The position numbers and the translations under genes are program-made. The notes beneath the pieces were generated by a model. The model searched no databases and was not told where the DNA came from. It saw nothing but the letters and a program-made list of their open reading frames with translations. Below are positions 49,763 to 59,906 of a DNA stretch of 64,000 nucleotides, piece after piece. This stretch comes from Herminiimonas sp. (lineage in GTDB: Bacteria; Pseudomonadota; Gammaproteobacteria; Burkholderiales; Burkholderiaceae_D). Location: assembly GCA_028292265.1 (NCBI GenBank), contig JAQGMR010000058.1:34041-98040 (forward strand), written 5' to 3'. How positions within the stretch are numbered: position 1 is the stretch's first letter; each line of letters begins with the position of its first letter.

Positions 49763-52582
49763 TCAGTGCGCCTGGTCCCAGTTAGGTCCAACGCCAACCT
49801 CCGCCGTCAGCGGCACCTTGAGCGAAGCCACCGCGGCCATCAATTCAGGAATGCGCTTGCGCACCAGTTCGAACTCCCCTTCCGGCACCTCCAGCACCAG
49901 TTCGTCGTGCACCTGCATCACCATCAGGCTTTTCATTTTTTCGCGTTCCAGCCAGCCCTGCACTGCGATCATCGAAAGCTTGATCAAGTCTGCCGCGGTG
50001 CCCTGCATTGGCGCATTGATGGCGGCGCGCTCGGCGCCCTGTCGACGCGGTCCGTTCGGTGAATTGATTTCAGGCAGCCAAAGCCTGCGGCCAAAAACGG
50101 TCTGTACGTAGCCATCGGATTTTGCCTGCAGCCGCGTCTCGTCCATGAAGCGCTTGACGCCGGAAAACCGCATGAAATAGCGGTCGATATACATCTGCGC
50201 GGCGCTGCGCTCAATGCCAAGATTACCAGCGAGGCCGAAAGCGCTCATGCCGTAGATAAGGCCAAAGTTGATCACCTTGGCATAGCGCCTCTGCTCGCTG
50301 CTAACTTCGGCTGGGGCCGCCCCGAAAATCTCCGCCGCCGTGGCGCGGTGAATGTCTTTGCCTTCCGCAAACGCCCGCAGCATGTTTTCGTCGCCCGAAA
50401 GATGCGCCATGATGCGCAGCTCAATCTGCGAATAGTCCGCGGACACGATCACGCTGCCTGAAGGCGCGACAAACGCCTCGCGAATCCGCCTGCCCTCTGC
50501 AGTTCGGATCGGTATGTTCTGCAGGTTCGGATCGTTCGAGGAAAGCCGTCCGGTGACGGCGGTCGCCTGCGAATAGGTGGTATGGACTCGCCCCGTCCGC
50601 TCATTGACCATGCGCGGCAGCTTGTCGGTGTAGGTGGACTTCAGTTTGGACAGACTGCGGTAGTCCAGCAGCACCTTCGGCAACGGATAGTCCTCGGCCA
50701 GCTTTTGCAGCACTTCTTCGTCGGTCGATGGCGTGCCAGAGGGCGTCTTCTTGATGACCGGCAGCTTGAGCTTGTCAAAGAATATTTCACCGATCTGCTT
50801 GGGGGAATTCAGGTTGAATGGCTGACCGGCCAGTTCATAAGCTTCTTTTTCAATGTCCAGCATGCGCCGACCCAACTCGCTGGACTGCTGATTCAACAGG
50901 CTGGTGTTGACCAGAACGCCATTGCGCTCAATTCGCTGCAGCACCACGGCCGTTGGGATCTCTATCTTTTCATAGACGTAGCGCAGACCGGCGTCACTTT
51001 CCACATGCGGCCACATCGCGTGGTGCAGTTGCAGGGTCACGTCCGCATTTTCGGCGGCATACTCCGTCGCGCGCTCCAGCACGACCTGGTCAAAGCACGA
51101 TTGCGACGCACCCTTGCCGCAAACGTCAACATAGGCGATCGTCTTGCGGTCGAGGTGGCGCAACGCGAGGTTATCCGTTTCGTGGTTCCTGTGGGCCTCG
51201 AACACATACGACTGGAGCAGGGTGTCGTGCAGAACACCGTGCAATGCAATGTCGTAATTCGCCAATACGTGGCTGTCGTACTTCAGATGCTGGCCGAGCT
51301 TGGGTTTCGTGGCATCTTCCAGCCATGGCTTTAAACGCGCCAAGACAGCTTCGCGCGACAACTGCGGCGGCGCATCCGTATAGCGATGCGCGACCGGAAT
51401 ATAGGCCGCAATGCCTGGCTCGCAGCACAGGGCGATGCCAACCAATTGCGCATGCATGACGTCGAGCGACGTGGTGTGGGTGACAAGCGAGGTCAATGTC
51501 GCTGTGTCGATGCGCGCTATCCAGCTGTCAAGTTGCGCCTCGGTCAACACGGTTTCATATTCAGTCCGCTCCGGCTTGGGGGCGGGATGGACAGGGAACA
51601 GACTGCCCTGGTCGCGATTTGCATCGCGGGTTGCATCGCGAGTTGCGTCGCCTTCTGCGCCGCCCTGTCCAGCGGCGGTCGGGGTATCGCCGCCGCGCAC
51701 TGGCGCGCCGCCTGACGCGCCTTCGCCGGTCAATTCGCGCAGCCACGACTTGAAGCCTTTGCGCCGAAAAAATTCGATCAGGGCATCACGGTCTTCCGGC
51801 TTTTGCTGCAGGGCTTCGGGGAACGCTGTGAGGTGTTCAGCAAGGTCGCAGTCGATCTTTACCGTCACCAGAACCCGCGCCTGGGGCAGCCAGTCAAGCG
51901 CGCGCCGCAGGTTGTCGCCGACAGCGCCCGTAATCTTGTCGGCATTGGCGATGACGCCGTCGATCGAGCCGTATTGCGTAAGCCATTTGACGGCTGTTTT
52001 CGGGCCCACCTTCTCGACCCCCGGGACGTTGTCCACGGTGTCGCCGACCAGCGTCAGGTAATCCACAATGCGCGATGGCGGCACGCCAAACTTGTTGAGT
52101 ACGCCGGGCTCGTCCAGCGTCTCATTGCTCATGGTATTGACGAGCGTAACCTGGGCGTCGACCAGTTGAGCGAGGTCCTTGTCGCCCGTGGACACAACGG
52201 TCTTCATGCCCTGCGCCGTTGCCTTGACTGCCAGGGTTCCAATAACGTCGTCGGCTTCAATGCCCTCGACCATCAGGATCGGCCAGCCCATGGCGCGTAC
52301 TACCTCGTGGATCGGTTCAATCTGGCGTGAGAGGTCGTCCGGCATGGACGCGCGTTGTGCCTTGTACTTGTCGTAGAGATCGTCGCGAAAGGTCTTGCCC
52401 TTGGCGTCAAAAACGCAGGCAATGTAGGCGGCGGGGTAGTCCTTGCGAAGGCGGCGCAGCATGTTGATCATGCCGTAAATCGCACCGGTCGGCTCTCCAG
52501 CCGCATTGCGCAAATCGGGCATGGCATGAAAGGCTCGGTACAGATAACTCGAACCGTCAACCAGAAGAAGCGTTTTGTCCAT
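49763..52582 (-). CDS. polA: DNA polymerase I (3'-5' exonuclease active-site residues substituted)
   Basis: Pol I, 939 residues, fills gaps and removes RNA primers. Residues 1-285 form the 5' nuclease (KTLLLVDGSSYLYRAFHA; STGDKDLAQL). A linker at about 286-340 holds a DATRDATRDANRD repeat. Residues 340-520 are the exonuclease fold, and the polymerase has motif A SADYSQIELRIMAHLSGD, motif B RRYAKVINFGLIYGMSAFG and motif C MQVHDELVLEVP. In the exonuclease fold the usual D-T-E of Exo I reads V367-T-H369 and the Exo III aspartate is N512; only the Exo II Asp436 (LKYD) remains. Proofreading is therefore probably lost while polymerase and 5' nuclease look intact. Confidence 0.95.
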   Translation of the reverse strand: MDKTLLLVDGSSYLYRAFHAMPDLRNAAGEPTGAIYGMINMLRRLRKDYPAAYIACVFDAKGKTFRDDLYDKYKAQRASMPDDLSRQIEPIHEVVRAMGWPILMVEGIEADDVIGTLAVKATAQGMKTVVSTGDKDLAQLVDAQVTLVNTMSNETLDEPGVLNKFGVPPSRIVDYLTLVGDTVDNVPGVEKVGPKTAVKWLTQYGSIDGVIANADKITGAVGDNLRRALDWLPQARVLVTVKIDCDLAEHLTAFPEALQQKPEDRDALIEFFRRKGFKSWLRELTGEGASGGAPVRGGDTPTAAGQGGAEGDATRDATRDANRDQGSLFPVHPAPKPERTEYETVLTEAQLDSWIARIDTATLTSLVTHTTSLDVMHAQLVGIALCCEPGIAAYIPVAHRYTDAPPQLSREAVLARLKPWLEDATKPKLGQHLKYDSHVLANYDIALHGVLHDTLLQSYVFEAHRNHETDNLALRHLDRKTIAYVDVCGKGASQSCFDQVVLERATEYAAENADVTLQLHHAMWPHVESDAGLRYVYEKIEIPTAVVLQRIERNGVLVNTSLLNQQSSELGRRMLDIEKEAYELAGQPFNLNSPKQIGEIFFDKLKLPVIKKTPSGTPSTDEEVLQKLAEDYPLPKVLLDYRSLSKLKSTYTDKLPRMVNERTGRVHTTYSQATAVTGRLSSNDPNLQNIPIRTAEGRRIREAFVAPSGSVIVSADYSQIELRIMAHLSGDENMLRAFAEGKDIHRATAAEIFGAAPAEVSSEQRRYAKVINFGLIYGMSAFGLAGNLGIERSAAQMYIDRYFMRFSGVKRFMDETRLQAKSDGYVQTVFGRRLWLPEINSPNGPRRQGAERAAINAPMQGTAADLIKLSMIAVQGWLEREKMKSLMVMQVHDELVLEVPEGEFELVRKRIPELMAAVASLKVPLTAEVGVGPNWDQAH

Positions 52583-52664
52583 GGGGAGTCGGTAAAAAAT
52601 CGTTCAAGATTATCGCAGGTTTGCGCTGAAGGCCGGTCCAGCGCAAAACCGGTTGCGAATTCGC

Positions 52665-52692
52665 TTTTGCGCGGGTTGCCCTTTGCTACAAT
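52665..52692 (+). promoter_or_regulatory. candidate extended -10 promoter for the DUF2782-thrB operon
   Basis: TGCTACAAT at 52684-52692 is an extended -10 (TGn-TACAAT) with a poor TTTTGC -35 at 52665, 16 bases upstream, and lies 87 bases before the DUF2782 gene. It is divergent from polA. By-eye call. Confidence 0.4.
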
Positions 52693-52778
52693 GAATGAGG
52701 GTTGCAATGGGGCGCATGCGCCGAACATTCCCCCGGCCAGCGCCGCTGCGGCGCTTGACATGCCAACAAGAGCGAACA

Positions 52779-53228
52779 ATGAAAACACACCGAGCCGCGT
52801 TACAGTCCGGCACCCACCTTGTTGTGCAGGTCGGCCTGTTCCTGGCTGCGAGCGTCACCCCGCTTTTCGCTAGCGGACAACAGCAGTCGCGTGCGCCAAA
52901 CGACGCTCCGCCCCAGATGGAAAAGCTGGAAGAAGGCGAGCCGCCTGCCGTGACCATACCGGGCCGGGAGCCCCACAACAGCATCACGGAAACCCGCGAC
53001 CGCGGCGCCGTGACGAGTATTCGGGTCGAAAGCGGCAACAGCACGTACTACATCAAGCCGCAGTCTTCAGTCGGTAGCGCGCTGCCGGGGGATGTGCAAA
53101 GCCCCACGTCGCGGCCTGCCCAATGGCAGATATTGCAATTCGAGTCCGGGCACAAAAACGATGCCCCACGGTCCGAAGCGGCACCAGTGCCTGCGCCGCC
53201 TGCCTTTGCTCCAGAACGCAAACAATAA
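52779..53228 (+). CDS. DUF2782-like secreted or membrane-anchored protein
   Basis: A 149-residue exported protein of unknown function. A hydrophobic signal segment (LVVQVGLFLAASVTPLFA, cleavage near ASGQ) is followed by a Pro/Glu-rich linker. A small domain with ITETRDRGAVTSIRVESGN then STYYIKPQSSVG resembles the DUF2782 family, which in betaproteobacteria is characteristically encoded between polA and thrB, as here. The C-terminus is Pro/Ala-rich. The ATG at 52779 is chosen to give the signal peptide directly. Confidence 0.72.
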   Translation: MKTHRAALQSGTHLVVQVGLFLAASVTPLFASGQQQSRAPNDAPPQMEKLEEGEPPAVTIPGREPHNSITETRDRGAVTSIRVESGNSTYYIKPQSSVGSALPGDVQSPTSRPAQWQILQFESGHKNDAPRSEAAPVPAPPAFAPERKQ

Positions 53229-53320
53229 AGAGCGTTTCAGAACGCTTCACACCAACACGAGATGAAGCCGCATGAGACCATGCGGATCAACTTCACGCCC
53301 TACATTGATTCGAACTGCCC

Positions 53321-54274
53321 ATGGCTGTTTTTACTCCTGTAACCCTCGAGGAAGTCTCGCGCTGGATTCAGCAATTTCCGCTGGGAGATGTGCGCTCCCT
53401 CCAGGGCATTGCCTCGGGGATTGAAAACACCAATTTCTTTTTGTCGACCGCAAGCGGCGAATTCGTCCTTACCATTTTCGAGAAATTGAGCTTTGAGCAG
53501 TTGCCGTTCTATCTCGGCCTGATGCGGCACCTTGCCCTCCATGATGTGCTGGTGCCCTCGCCTGTCGCGACCAACAAGGGCGAGCTTGTTGCAAGCCTGC
53601 ATGGCAAACCGGCTGCCATAGTCAGCAAACTGGAAGGCAAGTGCCAGCTTTCGCCGGCCCCTGCACACTGTGCCGAGGTTGGCGCCATGCTGGCGAGGAT
53701 GCACCTCGCGGCAAAGGACTTCCCCATCCGCCAGCCCAACCTGCGCGGCATTGAATGGCGGCGGGAAACAGCGCCGGTCGTGCTGGCTTACCTGTCAGAT
53801 TCGAACAAGGAATTGCTGTGTTCTGAAATGCTGTTTCAGGACAGGTTTCACCAACAAAGCGTGCCCTCGCTGCCGTCAGGCCCGGTGCATGCGGACCTGT
53901 TCCGCAACAATGTCATGTTCGACGGCCTCCGGCTGACCGGGTTCTTCGATTTCTATTTCGCCGGATGTGACACCTGGCTGTTCGACGTTGCCGTTACCGT
54001 GAACGACTGGTGTATCGACATAGACAGCGGCGCGCTGGACGAGGCACGCACCCGTGCACTTCTGAGCGCCTACCATGCAACCCGGCCATTTTCGCCCCAA
54101 GAAAAGGCCGCGTGGCCCGCTATGCTGCGCTCAGCCGCACTGCGATTCTGGCTTTCACGCCTGGTCGATTACTATATGCCGCGCGACGCCGAATTATTGA
54201 CGCCGCACGACCCCGTCCACTTCGAGCGCATCCTGCGTGAGCGCATCACCAATCCGGTTCCGATACTCTATTGA
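53321..54274 (+). CDS. thrB: homoserine kinase (APH-fold type)
   Basis: Phosphorylates homoserine in threonine synthesis. This 317-residue protein is the aminoglycoside-phosphotransferase-like ThrB of beta/gammaproteobacteria, not the GHMP type: it starts [20 protein letters not shown], has the ATP-site [13 protein letters not shown], the catalytic [12 protein letters not shown] and the metal-binding [10 protein letters not shown]. Its stop overlaps the ATG of the next gene (TGATG). Confidence 0.94.
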   Translation: MAVFTPVTLEEVSRWIQQFPLGDVRSLQGIASGIENTNFFLSTASGEFVLTIFEKLSFEQLPFYLGLMRHLALHDVLVPSPVATNKGELVASLHGKPAAIVSKLEGKCQLSPAPAHCAEVGAMLARMHLAAKDFPIRQPNLRGIEWRRETAPVVLAYLSDSNKELLCSEMLFQDRFHQQSVPSLPSGPVHADLFRNNVMFDGLRLTGFFDFYFAGCDTWLFDVAVTVNDWCIDIDSGALDEARTRALLSAYHATRPFSPQEKAAWPAMLRSAALRFWLSRLVDYYMPRDAELLTPHDPVHFERILRERITNPVPILY

Positions 54275-55071
54275 TGGACATACCACCCGCACTAACAGGC
54301 TGGATCTGGATCAAGCAAGGCTTCGCCCTGTTCCGCAAGCAGCCGGCCGAGCTTTCCACGCTTTTCCTTTCCTATATGTTCCTGATGCTGGCGGTCGGCA
54401 TCGTCCCGCTCCTTGGCCAGGTTCTGCCCCTGATGCTGGTCCCGGTCTTTTCGATTACCTTCATGCAGGCCTGCGTCAATGTCGAGAGCGGCAAGCGGGT
54501 ATATCCCAATCTGCTGCTGACTGGTTTCCGTTCCCCGGCCCTCAAGCGATTGCTGACGCTCGGCGTTCTCTATTTGCTTGCCGCTGTCATCGCCATGGGG
54601 ATCTCGAGCCTGGTTGATGGCGGCGTGTTCTGGCAGATGATGACCGGGCGCGCCGCGATTGACGCGAGAACAATGCGGGCTTCCAACATGCTGCTGGCGA
54701 TGATGGTGGCAGTGCTGGTCTATATCCCAGCCGCCATGGCGTTCTGGTATGCCGCTGCGCTGACCGCCTGGCAAGGTATGAGTCTGCCAAAGGCCATCTT
54801 TTACAGCTTCTTCGCGGTGCGCCGTTCGGGAAAGGCCTTCCTTGTCTATCTTTTCGGCTGGCTCCTGATCGGCGTTATCTTGCCGCTCTTGGTCAGTTCG
54901 CTACTCGCGCTCCTGACCGGCAAGGCTTTCGTCACGGTGCTGGTGCTGCTGCCGCTGTCGATCATTCTTACGGTCATCATGTACTGCTCTTTCTATTCCA
55001 CTTACACAAGTGTCTTCGGCAAACCGCCGTCCACCACACCGCGTGCAGGACCGGAGCCGACACCACCCTAA
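54274..55071 (+). CDS. BPSS1780-type integral membrane protein of unknown function
   Basis: A 265-residue membrane protein with about six hydrophobic helices, beginning GWIWIKQGFALFRKQPAEL, typical of the conserved 'BPSS1780 family' group that often follows thrB in Burkholderiales. One-base overlap with the thrB stop implies coupling. No catalytic motif is visible. The short C-terminal tail is Pro/Thr-rich. Confidence 0.78.
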   Translation: MDIPPALTGWIWIKQGFALFRKQPAELSTLFLSYMFLMLAVGIVPLLGQVLPLMLVPVFSITFMQACVNVESGKRVYPNLLLTGFRSPALKRLLTLGVLYLLAAVIAMGISSLVDGGVFWQMMTGRAAIDARTMRASNMLLAMMVAVLVYIPAAMAFWYAAALTAWQGMSLPKAIFYSFFAVRRSGKAFLVYLFGWLLIGVILPLLVSSLLALLTGKAFVTVLVLLPLSIILTVIMYCSFYSTYTSVFGKPPSTTPRAGPEPTPP

Positions 55072-55146
55072 GCGGCACACCGCAGAGGAATCGCGGCTGC
55101 GGTTGGCAGCGCGGCCTTTTTCCGCTTAGGCTCTGCGAGCTTGCAA

Positions 55147-57426
55147 CTAGCTAATTTTTTCCAGCTTCGCGATCGTCAAATCGAGCAACTTCATGCCGTG
55201 CCGTCCGAAGTTGATGTTCGCCCGAGCGTTAGTCCCGCCCCCTTCGATATTGACGATCACGCCCTCACCGAATTTCGGGTGGGCGACGGATTCCCCAATG
55301 CGCCAGCCCAATTCCTTACGGGCGAATTTCTGCGCGATGTTATTGGCACCTGCCTGCGGTGAATCATCCCAAGCCGCGCGGGGCTGATTGGCGAACCAGT
55401 GATGCTGCTGCACCTGGGGCGACAGCCACTTCACTGCCTCGTCCGGCAACTCGGCAAAGAAGCGTGACTTGATGTTGAAGCGGGTCTGGCCGTGCAGCAT
55501 GCGAGTCTGGGCGAAGGTCATGAACAATCGGCGTCGGGCGCGCGTAATGGCGACATACATCAAGCGCCGTTCTTCTTCGATGCCGCCCTCTTCCTTGTCG
55601 CTGTTCTCATGCGGGAACAGGCCTTCTTCCAGACCCGTGATGAAGACAGCATCGAACTCCAGCCCCTTGGAAGAATGCACCGTCATGAGTTGCATGGCGT
55701 CCTGCCCGGCGTTGGCCTGGTTGTCTCCGGCCTCAAGCGAGGCATGCGACAAGAAGGCCGAGAGCGGCGACATGACCGCGGGCAGCGGCGCATCTGCATC
55801 CATAATCTCCACACCCTCGCCGTCTATTACCGCAGGGCCCGCCGGCGCTGCCGCCTGCGGCCCAAGCAGCGCGGGCGCGTCGTGGCCAAACCCTTCTTCC
55901 GAGACGAACAGCGAAGCGGCGCTGACAATCTGCTCCAGGTTTTCTACCCGGTCAGCGCCTTCCTTTTCGCTCGCATAGTGTGTAATGAGGCCGCTCCGGT
56001 CGAGCACCACCTGCACCATCTCCGGCAGTGGCAGGCTTTGCGTTTCAAACCGCGCACCTTCGATCAGCTTCAGGAAGGCTCCCAGCGACGAACCGGCCTT
56101 GCCGGTGACATAGGGCACCGCCGCATAGAGCGAGATGCCGTACTGGCGCGCGGCATCCTGCAACTGCTCCAGCGATTTGGCGCCAATGCCGCGGGTCGGA
56201 AAATTCACCACGCGCATGAACGCCGAATCGTTGTGCGGGTTGTCCATCAGCTGCAGGTAGGCAATCGCGTTCTTGACTTCGGCTCGCTCGAAGAAGCGCT
56301 GACCGCCGTAGACGCGGTAAGGAATCCCAGCCGAAAACAACGCATGCTCGATCACGCGCGACTGCGCATTGGAGCGGTACAGAATCGCAATCTCGCTGCG
56401 CAGCGAGCCCTCGGCGATCAGGCTTTTGGCCTGTTCAATAATCCATTGCGACTCTTGCAGGTCGCTGGACGCTTCAAAAATCCGGACCAGTTCTCCGTGG
56501 CCCGCATCGGTTCGCAAATTTTTGCCGAGGCGCTTGGTGTTGTGCGCGATCAGCGTGTTGGCCGTGTCGAGGATATGGGCGTGCGAGCGGTAGTTCTGCT
56601 CCAGCTTGATCAGGTTCTGGACCCGGAACTCGCGCTCGAATGCAGCCATGTTGCCGACATTGGCGCCGCGGAAGGCATAGATGCTCTGGTCGTCATCGCC
56701 GACGGCGAATACCGCGTTGTTGGGGCCGGCCATCAGCTTGAGCCATTTGTATTGCAGGTCGTTGGTGTCCTGAAATTCGTCGACGAGGATATGGCGGAAG
56801 CGCGCCTGATAGTGCTCGCGCAGCGGCTGGTTACGGCTCAGCAGTTCGTAGGTGCGCAGAAGCAGTTCGGCGAAATCGACCACGCCCTCGCGCTGGCACT
56901 GATCCTCGTACGCCGCATACAGTTCGACAAAGCGCCGGTTGTACTCATCGTTGGCTTCCACTGCGCCGGAGCGCAGGCCCTGGTCCTTGGCGCCGTTGAT
57001 GAAGTACATCAGGTTGCGCGGCGGGTATTTCTCGTCGTCGACGTTCAGTGTCTTGAGGAGGCGCTTAATGGCCGAAAGCTGGTCTGCCGAATCCAGGATC
57101 TGGAATGTTTGCGGCAGGGCCGCGTCGCGGTAGTGTGCGCGCAGGAACCGGTTGCACAAGCCATGGAAGGTACCGATCCACATGCCACGGGTATTGATCG
57201 GCAACATGGCCGACAGCCGCGACAGCATCTCCTTCGAGGCCTTGTTAGTGAATGTGACGGCCAGTACGCCGGCCGGTGAGACTTGACCAGTCTGGATCAG
57301 CCACGCGATGCGGGTCGTCAGGACACGGGTCTTGCCGGAACCGGCGCCGGCAAGGATAAGAGCGGACTGCGCCGGCAAGGTGACTGCGGCAAGCTGTTCG
57401 GGATTGAGTTTTTCTAGAAGGGACAT
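55147..57426 (-). CDS. uvrD: ATP-dependent DNA helicase UvrD/PcrA
   Basis: A superfamily 1 3'-5' helicase for nucleotide-excision and mismatch repair, 759 residues from the ATG at 57426. It has Q-motif LNPEQLAAV, Walker A LAGAGSGKTRVLT, motif II VDEFQDTNDLQ, motif III FAVGDDDQSIYAFRGA, motif V TVHSSKGLEFDAVF and motif VI RRLMYVAITRARRRL. A C-terminal Tudor-like tail (GVIVNIEGGG to the end) is the RNA polymerase-binding region in UvrD/PcrA. Rep is less likely because of that tail. The longer frame upstream of 57426 is not homologous. Confidence 0.94.
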   Translation of the reverse strand: MSLLEKLNPEQLAAVTLPAQSALILAGAGSGKTRVLTTRIAWLIQTGQVSPAGVLAVTFTNKASKEMLSRLSAMLPINTRGMWIGTFHGLCNRFLRAHYRDAALPQTFQILDSADQLSAIKRLLKTLNVDDEKYPPRNLMYFINGAKDQGLRSGAVEANDEYNRRFVELYAAYEDQCQREGVVDFAELLLRTYELLSRNQPLREHYQARFRHILVDEFQDTNDLQYKWLKLMAGPNNAVFAVGDDDQSIYAFRGANVGNMAAFEREFRVQNLIKLEQNYRSHAHILDTANTLIAHNTKRLGKNLRTDAGHGELVRIFEASSDLQESQWIIEQAKSLIAEGSLRSEIAILYRSNAQSRVIEHALFSAGIPYRVYGGQRFFERAEVKNAIAYLQLMDNPHNDSAFMRVVNFPTRGIGAKSLEQLQDAARQYGISLYAAVPYVTGKAGSSLGAFLKLIEGARFETQSLPLPEMVQVVLDRSGLITHYASEKEGADRVENLEQIVSAASLFVSEEGFGHDAPALLGPQAAAPAGPAVIDGEGVEIMDADAPLPAVMSPLSAFLSHASLEAGDNQANAGQDAMQLMTVHSSKGLEFDAVFITGLEEGLFPHENSDKEEGGIEEERRLMYVAITRARRRLFMTFAQTRMLHGQTRFNIKSRFFAELPDEAVKWLSPQVQQHHWFANQPRAAWDDSPQAGANNIAQKFARKELGWRIGESVAHPKFGEGVIVNIEGGGTNARANINFGRHGMKLLDLTIAKLEKIS

Positions 57427-57556
57427 GCCTTTGATTATAAAGGCTGGGCGGTCGTCCGATGCCGGAAGATCAGCCTGCGGGCGGTCCGGCAAGCTGTCAG
57501 ATCGACAAGCAGAGGGCGGACATGGCGAAGCGGCCGCCGACCGGCCGCTGGCCGTC

Positions 57557-58171
57557 TCAGCGAGTCGACCAGAGCGCCTGAAAGCCGCGCGCCGCTTCTT
57601 CCGGTTGCGCGGCAAGGTAGACACTGCTGATTGCCGCAACCATATCGGCGCCTGCCGCCACAAGCGGGGCCGAATTTTCGACCGTCATCCCGCCAATAAC
57701 TACCACCGGCAATGGGATCTCCGCCTTGCTCTGCGCGATGATGTTGGTCGACGTCGTGACTTCATATTTCTTAACGCGCGATGGGTAGAATCCGCCGAAT
57801 GCCACGTGGGTGGCGCCTTCGCGGTGTGCCTTGCGCGCCAGTTCGAGGTCGCCGTAGCACGATGCGCCCACGATTTTGTCCGGCCCCAATGCAGCCCGCG
57901 CTTCGGCTACCGACGCGTCGGTACCGCCAACGTGTACGCCATCCGCATCCAACTCGAGCGCAAGCTGGACATGATCGTTAATGATGAATGGACGCTGGTA
58001 ACGCCGGCACAGCGCCAGCAGCGCCTCCGCCTGCTTGACGCGCTTCTCGGGGGAGGCAGTCTTATGTCGGTACTGCACCATGACAGCGCCCCCACGCAAC
58101 GCGGCTTCAGTGCTGGCCAGCAGTGCTTCGGTGTCGTTCCAGTCAGGCGTGACAACGTATAAGCCCTTCAT
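57557..58171 (-). CDS. thiE: thiamine-phosphate synthase
   Basis: Couples HMP-diphosphate to the thiazole phosphate to make thiamine phosphate. The 204-residue TIM barrel shows GGAVMVQYRHK at the N-terminus, FIINDHVQLALELDADGVHVG, GASCYGDLELA and the phosphate loop VVVIGGMTVENSA. The ATG at 58171 overlaps thiD by 4 bases. Last gene of the thi operon. Confidence 0.94.
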   Translation of the reverse strand: MKGLYVVTPDWNDTEALLASTEAALRGGAVMVQYRHKTASPEKRVKQAEALLALCRRYQRPFIINDHVQLALELDADGVHVGGTDASVAEARAALGPDKIVGASCYGDLELARKAHREGATHVAFGGFYPSRVKKYEVTTSTNIIAQSKAEIPLPVVVIGGMTVENSAPLVAAGADMVAAISSVYLAAQPEEAARGFQALWSTR

Positions 58172-58989
58172 GCGTTTTCCTTCTGGTGATTGAAGCGTCC
58201 TGGAATAAGTTGCCCAGATGCGATGGAATAGGCGGCCGCAAGCGAGGCCTGACACCAGGTTTGCGCTTCGTTCAAGGCACCCTCCATCGTCGCCCCTCGT
58301 GCAAGCAAGGCGGCAATCGCGGAGGCGAGCGTGCAGCCGGAGCCATGGAATTCGCCGGGCAAGCGCGGCCACTTCCATTCTCTGGTTTGCGCCCGAGAAA
58401 GGCCGTCCCCCGTCATCGCGGATGCGCCTTGAAACCAGCTATTAATGATGGTATCGCCAACCCCATGCCCGCCTTTGATCAAGACATGCTGACTTTGCTC
58501 CAGCATGCGCGCCGCCTGTGCCTGCAGATCCGTCTGGCCGGTCAAGGCAAGCGCCTCGGGAAGGTTTGGGGTAATCAGCGTCGCCAGTCCGCGTAGTGAA
58601 CCCAGCATGGCCACCGCGTCTTCACGGGAGAGCGCATCGCCATGGCCGCTTGCAAGCACCGGGTCGAGCACGACGGGCACTGCCGGATGCCGTGCGCGAA
58701 GGGTAGCGATGACCTCGGCTATGACCTCGGCATTGGCGCGGCTGCCGACGATGCCGATCTTGACGGCCGCAATGTCGATCTTGTCGAGCAGAACCTGCGC
58801 CTGGTGCCGAATGAGAGAAGCCGCGACCGGATGCACTGCCTGCACCCGGTCGTTGTCCTGCACGGTGAGTGTGCTTGCGATCGCCAGCGGATGGGCGCCC
58901 TGGGCAGCGATCGCCATGATGTCTGCGTGCAGGCCGGCGCCGCCGCTCGGGTCGAGTCCGGCGAACACCAGCACGCACGCCCGCTTCAT
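58168..58989 (-). CDS. thiD: hydroxymethylpyrimidine (phosphate) kinase
   Basis: Phosphorylates HMP twice to HMP-diphosphate. The 273-residue ribokinase-fold protein shows [18 protein letters not shown] at the start, [16 protein letters not shown] and the anion-hole [19 protein letters not shown]. Overlaps of 4 bases with both thiG and thiE imply tight coupling. Confidence 0.94.
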   Translation of the reverse strand: MKRACVLVFAGLDPSGGAGLHADIMAIAAQGAHPLAIASTLTVQDNDRVQAVHPVAASLIRHQAQVLLDKIDIAAVKIGIVGSRANAEVIAEVIATLRARHPAVPVVLDPVLASGHGDALSREDAVAMLGSLRGLATLITPNLPEALALTGQTDLQAQAARMLEQSQHVLIKGGHGVGDTIINSWFQGASAMTGDGLSRAQTREWKWPRLPGEFHGSGCTLASAIAALLARGATMEGALNEAQTWCQASLAAAYSIASGQLIPGRFNHQKENA

Positions 58990-59804
58990 GCGATGCGGCC
59001 GGCCATCGGTGAAGATGGCGACGCAGCAAATTTGCGCGGAATGCGACCGGCGAGAAAGGCTTCGCGGCCCGCTTCCACGGCAAGTTTCATGGCGCGCGCC
59101 ATGCGCACCGGATCCCTGGCGCCAGCGATGGCGGTATTCATCAGCACGCCATCGCATCCAAGTTCCATCGCAATTGCCGCGTCGGATGCAGTGCCGACGC
59201 CGGCATCCACCAGCACCGGCACCTTTGCCTGCTCGATGATGAGCGACAGGTTCCACGGATTCAGTATGCCCATGCCGGATCCGATCAAGGAGGCGAGCGG
59301 CATTACGGCGGCGCAGCCAAGCTCTTCGAGCATGCGCGCCTGGATCGGGTCGTCGCTGCAGTAGACCATGACGTCGAAGCCATCCTTCACCAGCACTTCC
59401 GCCGCCTTCAGCGTTTCGGGCATGTTGGGGAACAGGGTTTTTTCGTCGCCCAGCACTTCAAGCTTGACCAGCTTGTGGCCATTGAGCAGTTCGCGCGCGA
59501 GTTGCAGTGTGTAGATCGCATCCTTGGCGTTGTAGCAGCCTGCGGTGTTGGGCAAGATGGTGAATTGCGTCGGCGGAACGGCGTCGAGCAGGCTCGGCGC
59601 ATTCGGGTCCTGCCCAATGTTTACCCGGCGTATTGCGACGGTGATAATTTCGGCGCCGCTGGCATCGGTGGCGCGGCGCGTTTCATCAAGATCACGATAT
59701 TTTCCGCTGCCAACCAGCAGGCGGGACCGGTAGGCTTTGCCGGCGATGACGAGTTGGTCGACTTCATTGCCGGTTGTGGTGACGGTGCGGTCTGGTGCAT
59801 TCAT
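58986..59804 (-). CDS. thiG: thiazole synthase
   Basis: Forms the thiamine thiazole ring from DXP, ThiS thiocarboxylate and dehydroglycine. The 272-residue barrel begins [20 protein letters not shown], with the Schiff-base Lys in [17 protein letters not shown] and [20 protein letters not shown] near the C-terminus. The start at 59804 fits the family; an ATG at 59840 is possible. It follows thiS by 102 bases with no thiO in between. Confidence 0.94.
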   Translation of the reverse strand: MNAPDRTVTTTGNEVDQLVIAGKAYRSRLLVGSGKYRDLDETRRATDASGAEIITVAIRRVNIGQDPNAPSLLDAVPPTQFTILPNTAGCYNAKDAIYTLQLARELLNGHKLVKLEVLGDEKTLFPNMPETLKAAEVLVKDGFDVMVYCSDDPIQARMLEELGCAAVMPLASLIGSGMGILNPWNLSLIIEQAKVPVLVDAGVGTASDAAIAMELGCDGVLMNTAIAGARDPVRMARAMKLAVEAGREAFLAGRIPRKFAASPSSPMAGRIA

Positions 59805-59906
59805 GAGAGGCTCACTTTGCGTAATTGTGGGAGTGCGCATATTCGAAGTCTGCGTGGCACAAGAGCAGCGGCCGCAACTGCTTGCCGCGCTGCGCCGAAG
59901 CGGCCA

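Noticed and set aside
55067..55130. A 9-bp perfect inverted repeat around the stop of the membrane protein gene after thrB
   Set aside because: The arms are 46 bases apart with no T-run after the second arm; could be chance in GC-rich DNA.
55492..57279. A 595-codon open frame on the plus strand opposite uvrD
   Set aside because: It is the antisense shadow of a clear helicase gene in GC-rich DNA; its translation is rich in Arg/His/Gln with no domain, and uvrD motifs are on the other strand.
59805..59906. A remnant of thiO between thiS and thiG
   Set aside because: The 102 bases translate to nothing resembling a glycine oxidase end in any frame, so I report absence instead of a pseudogene.
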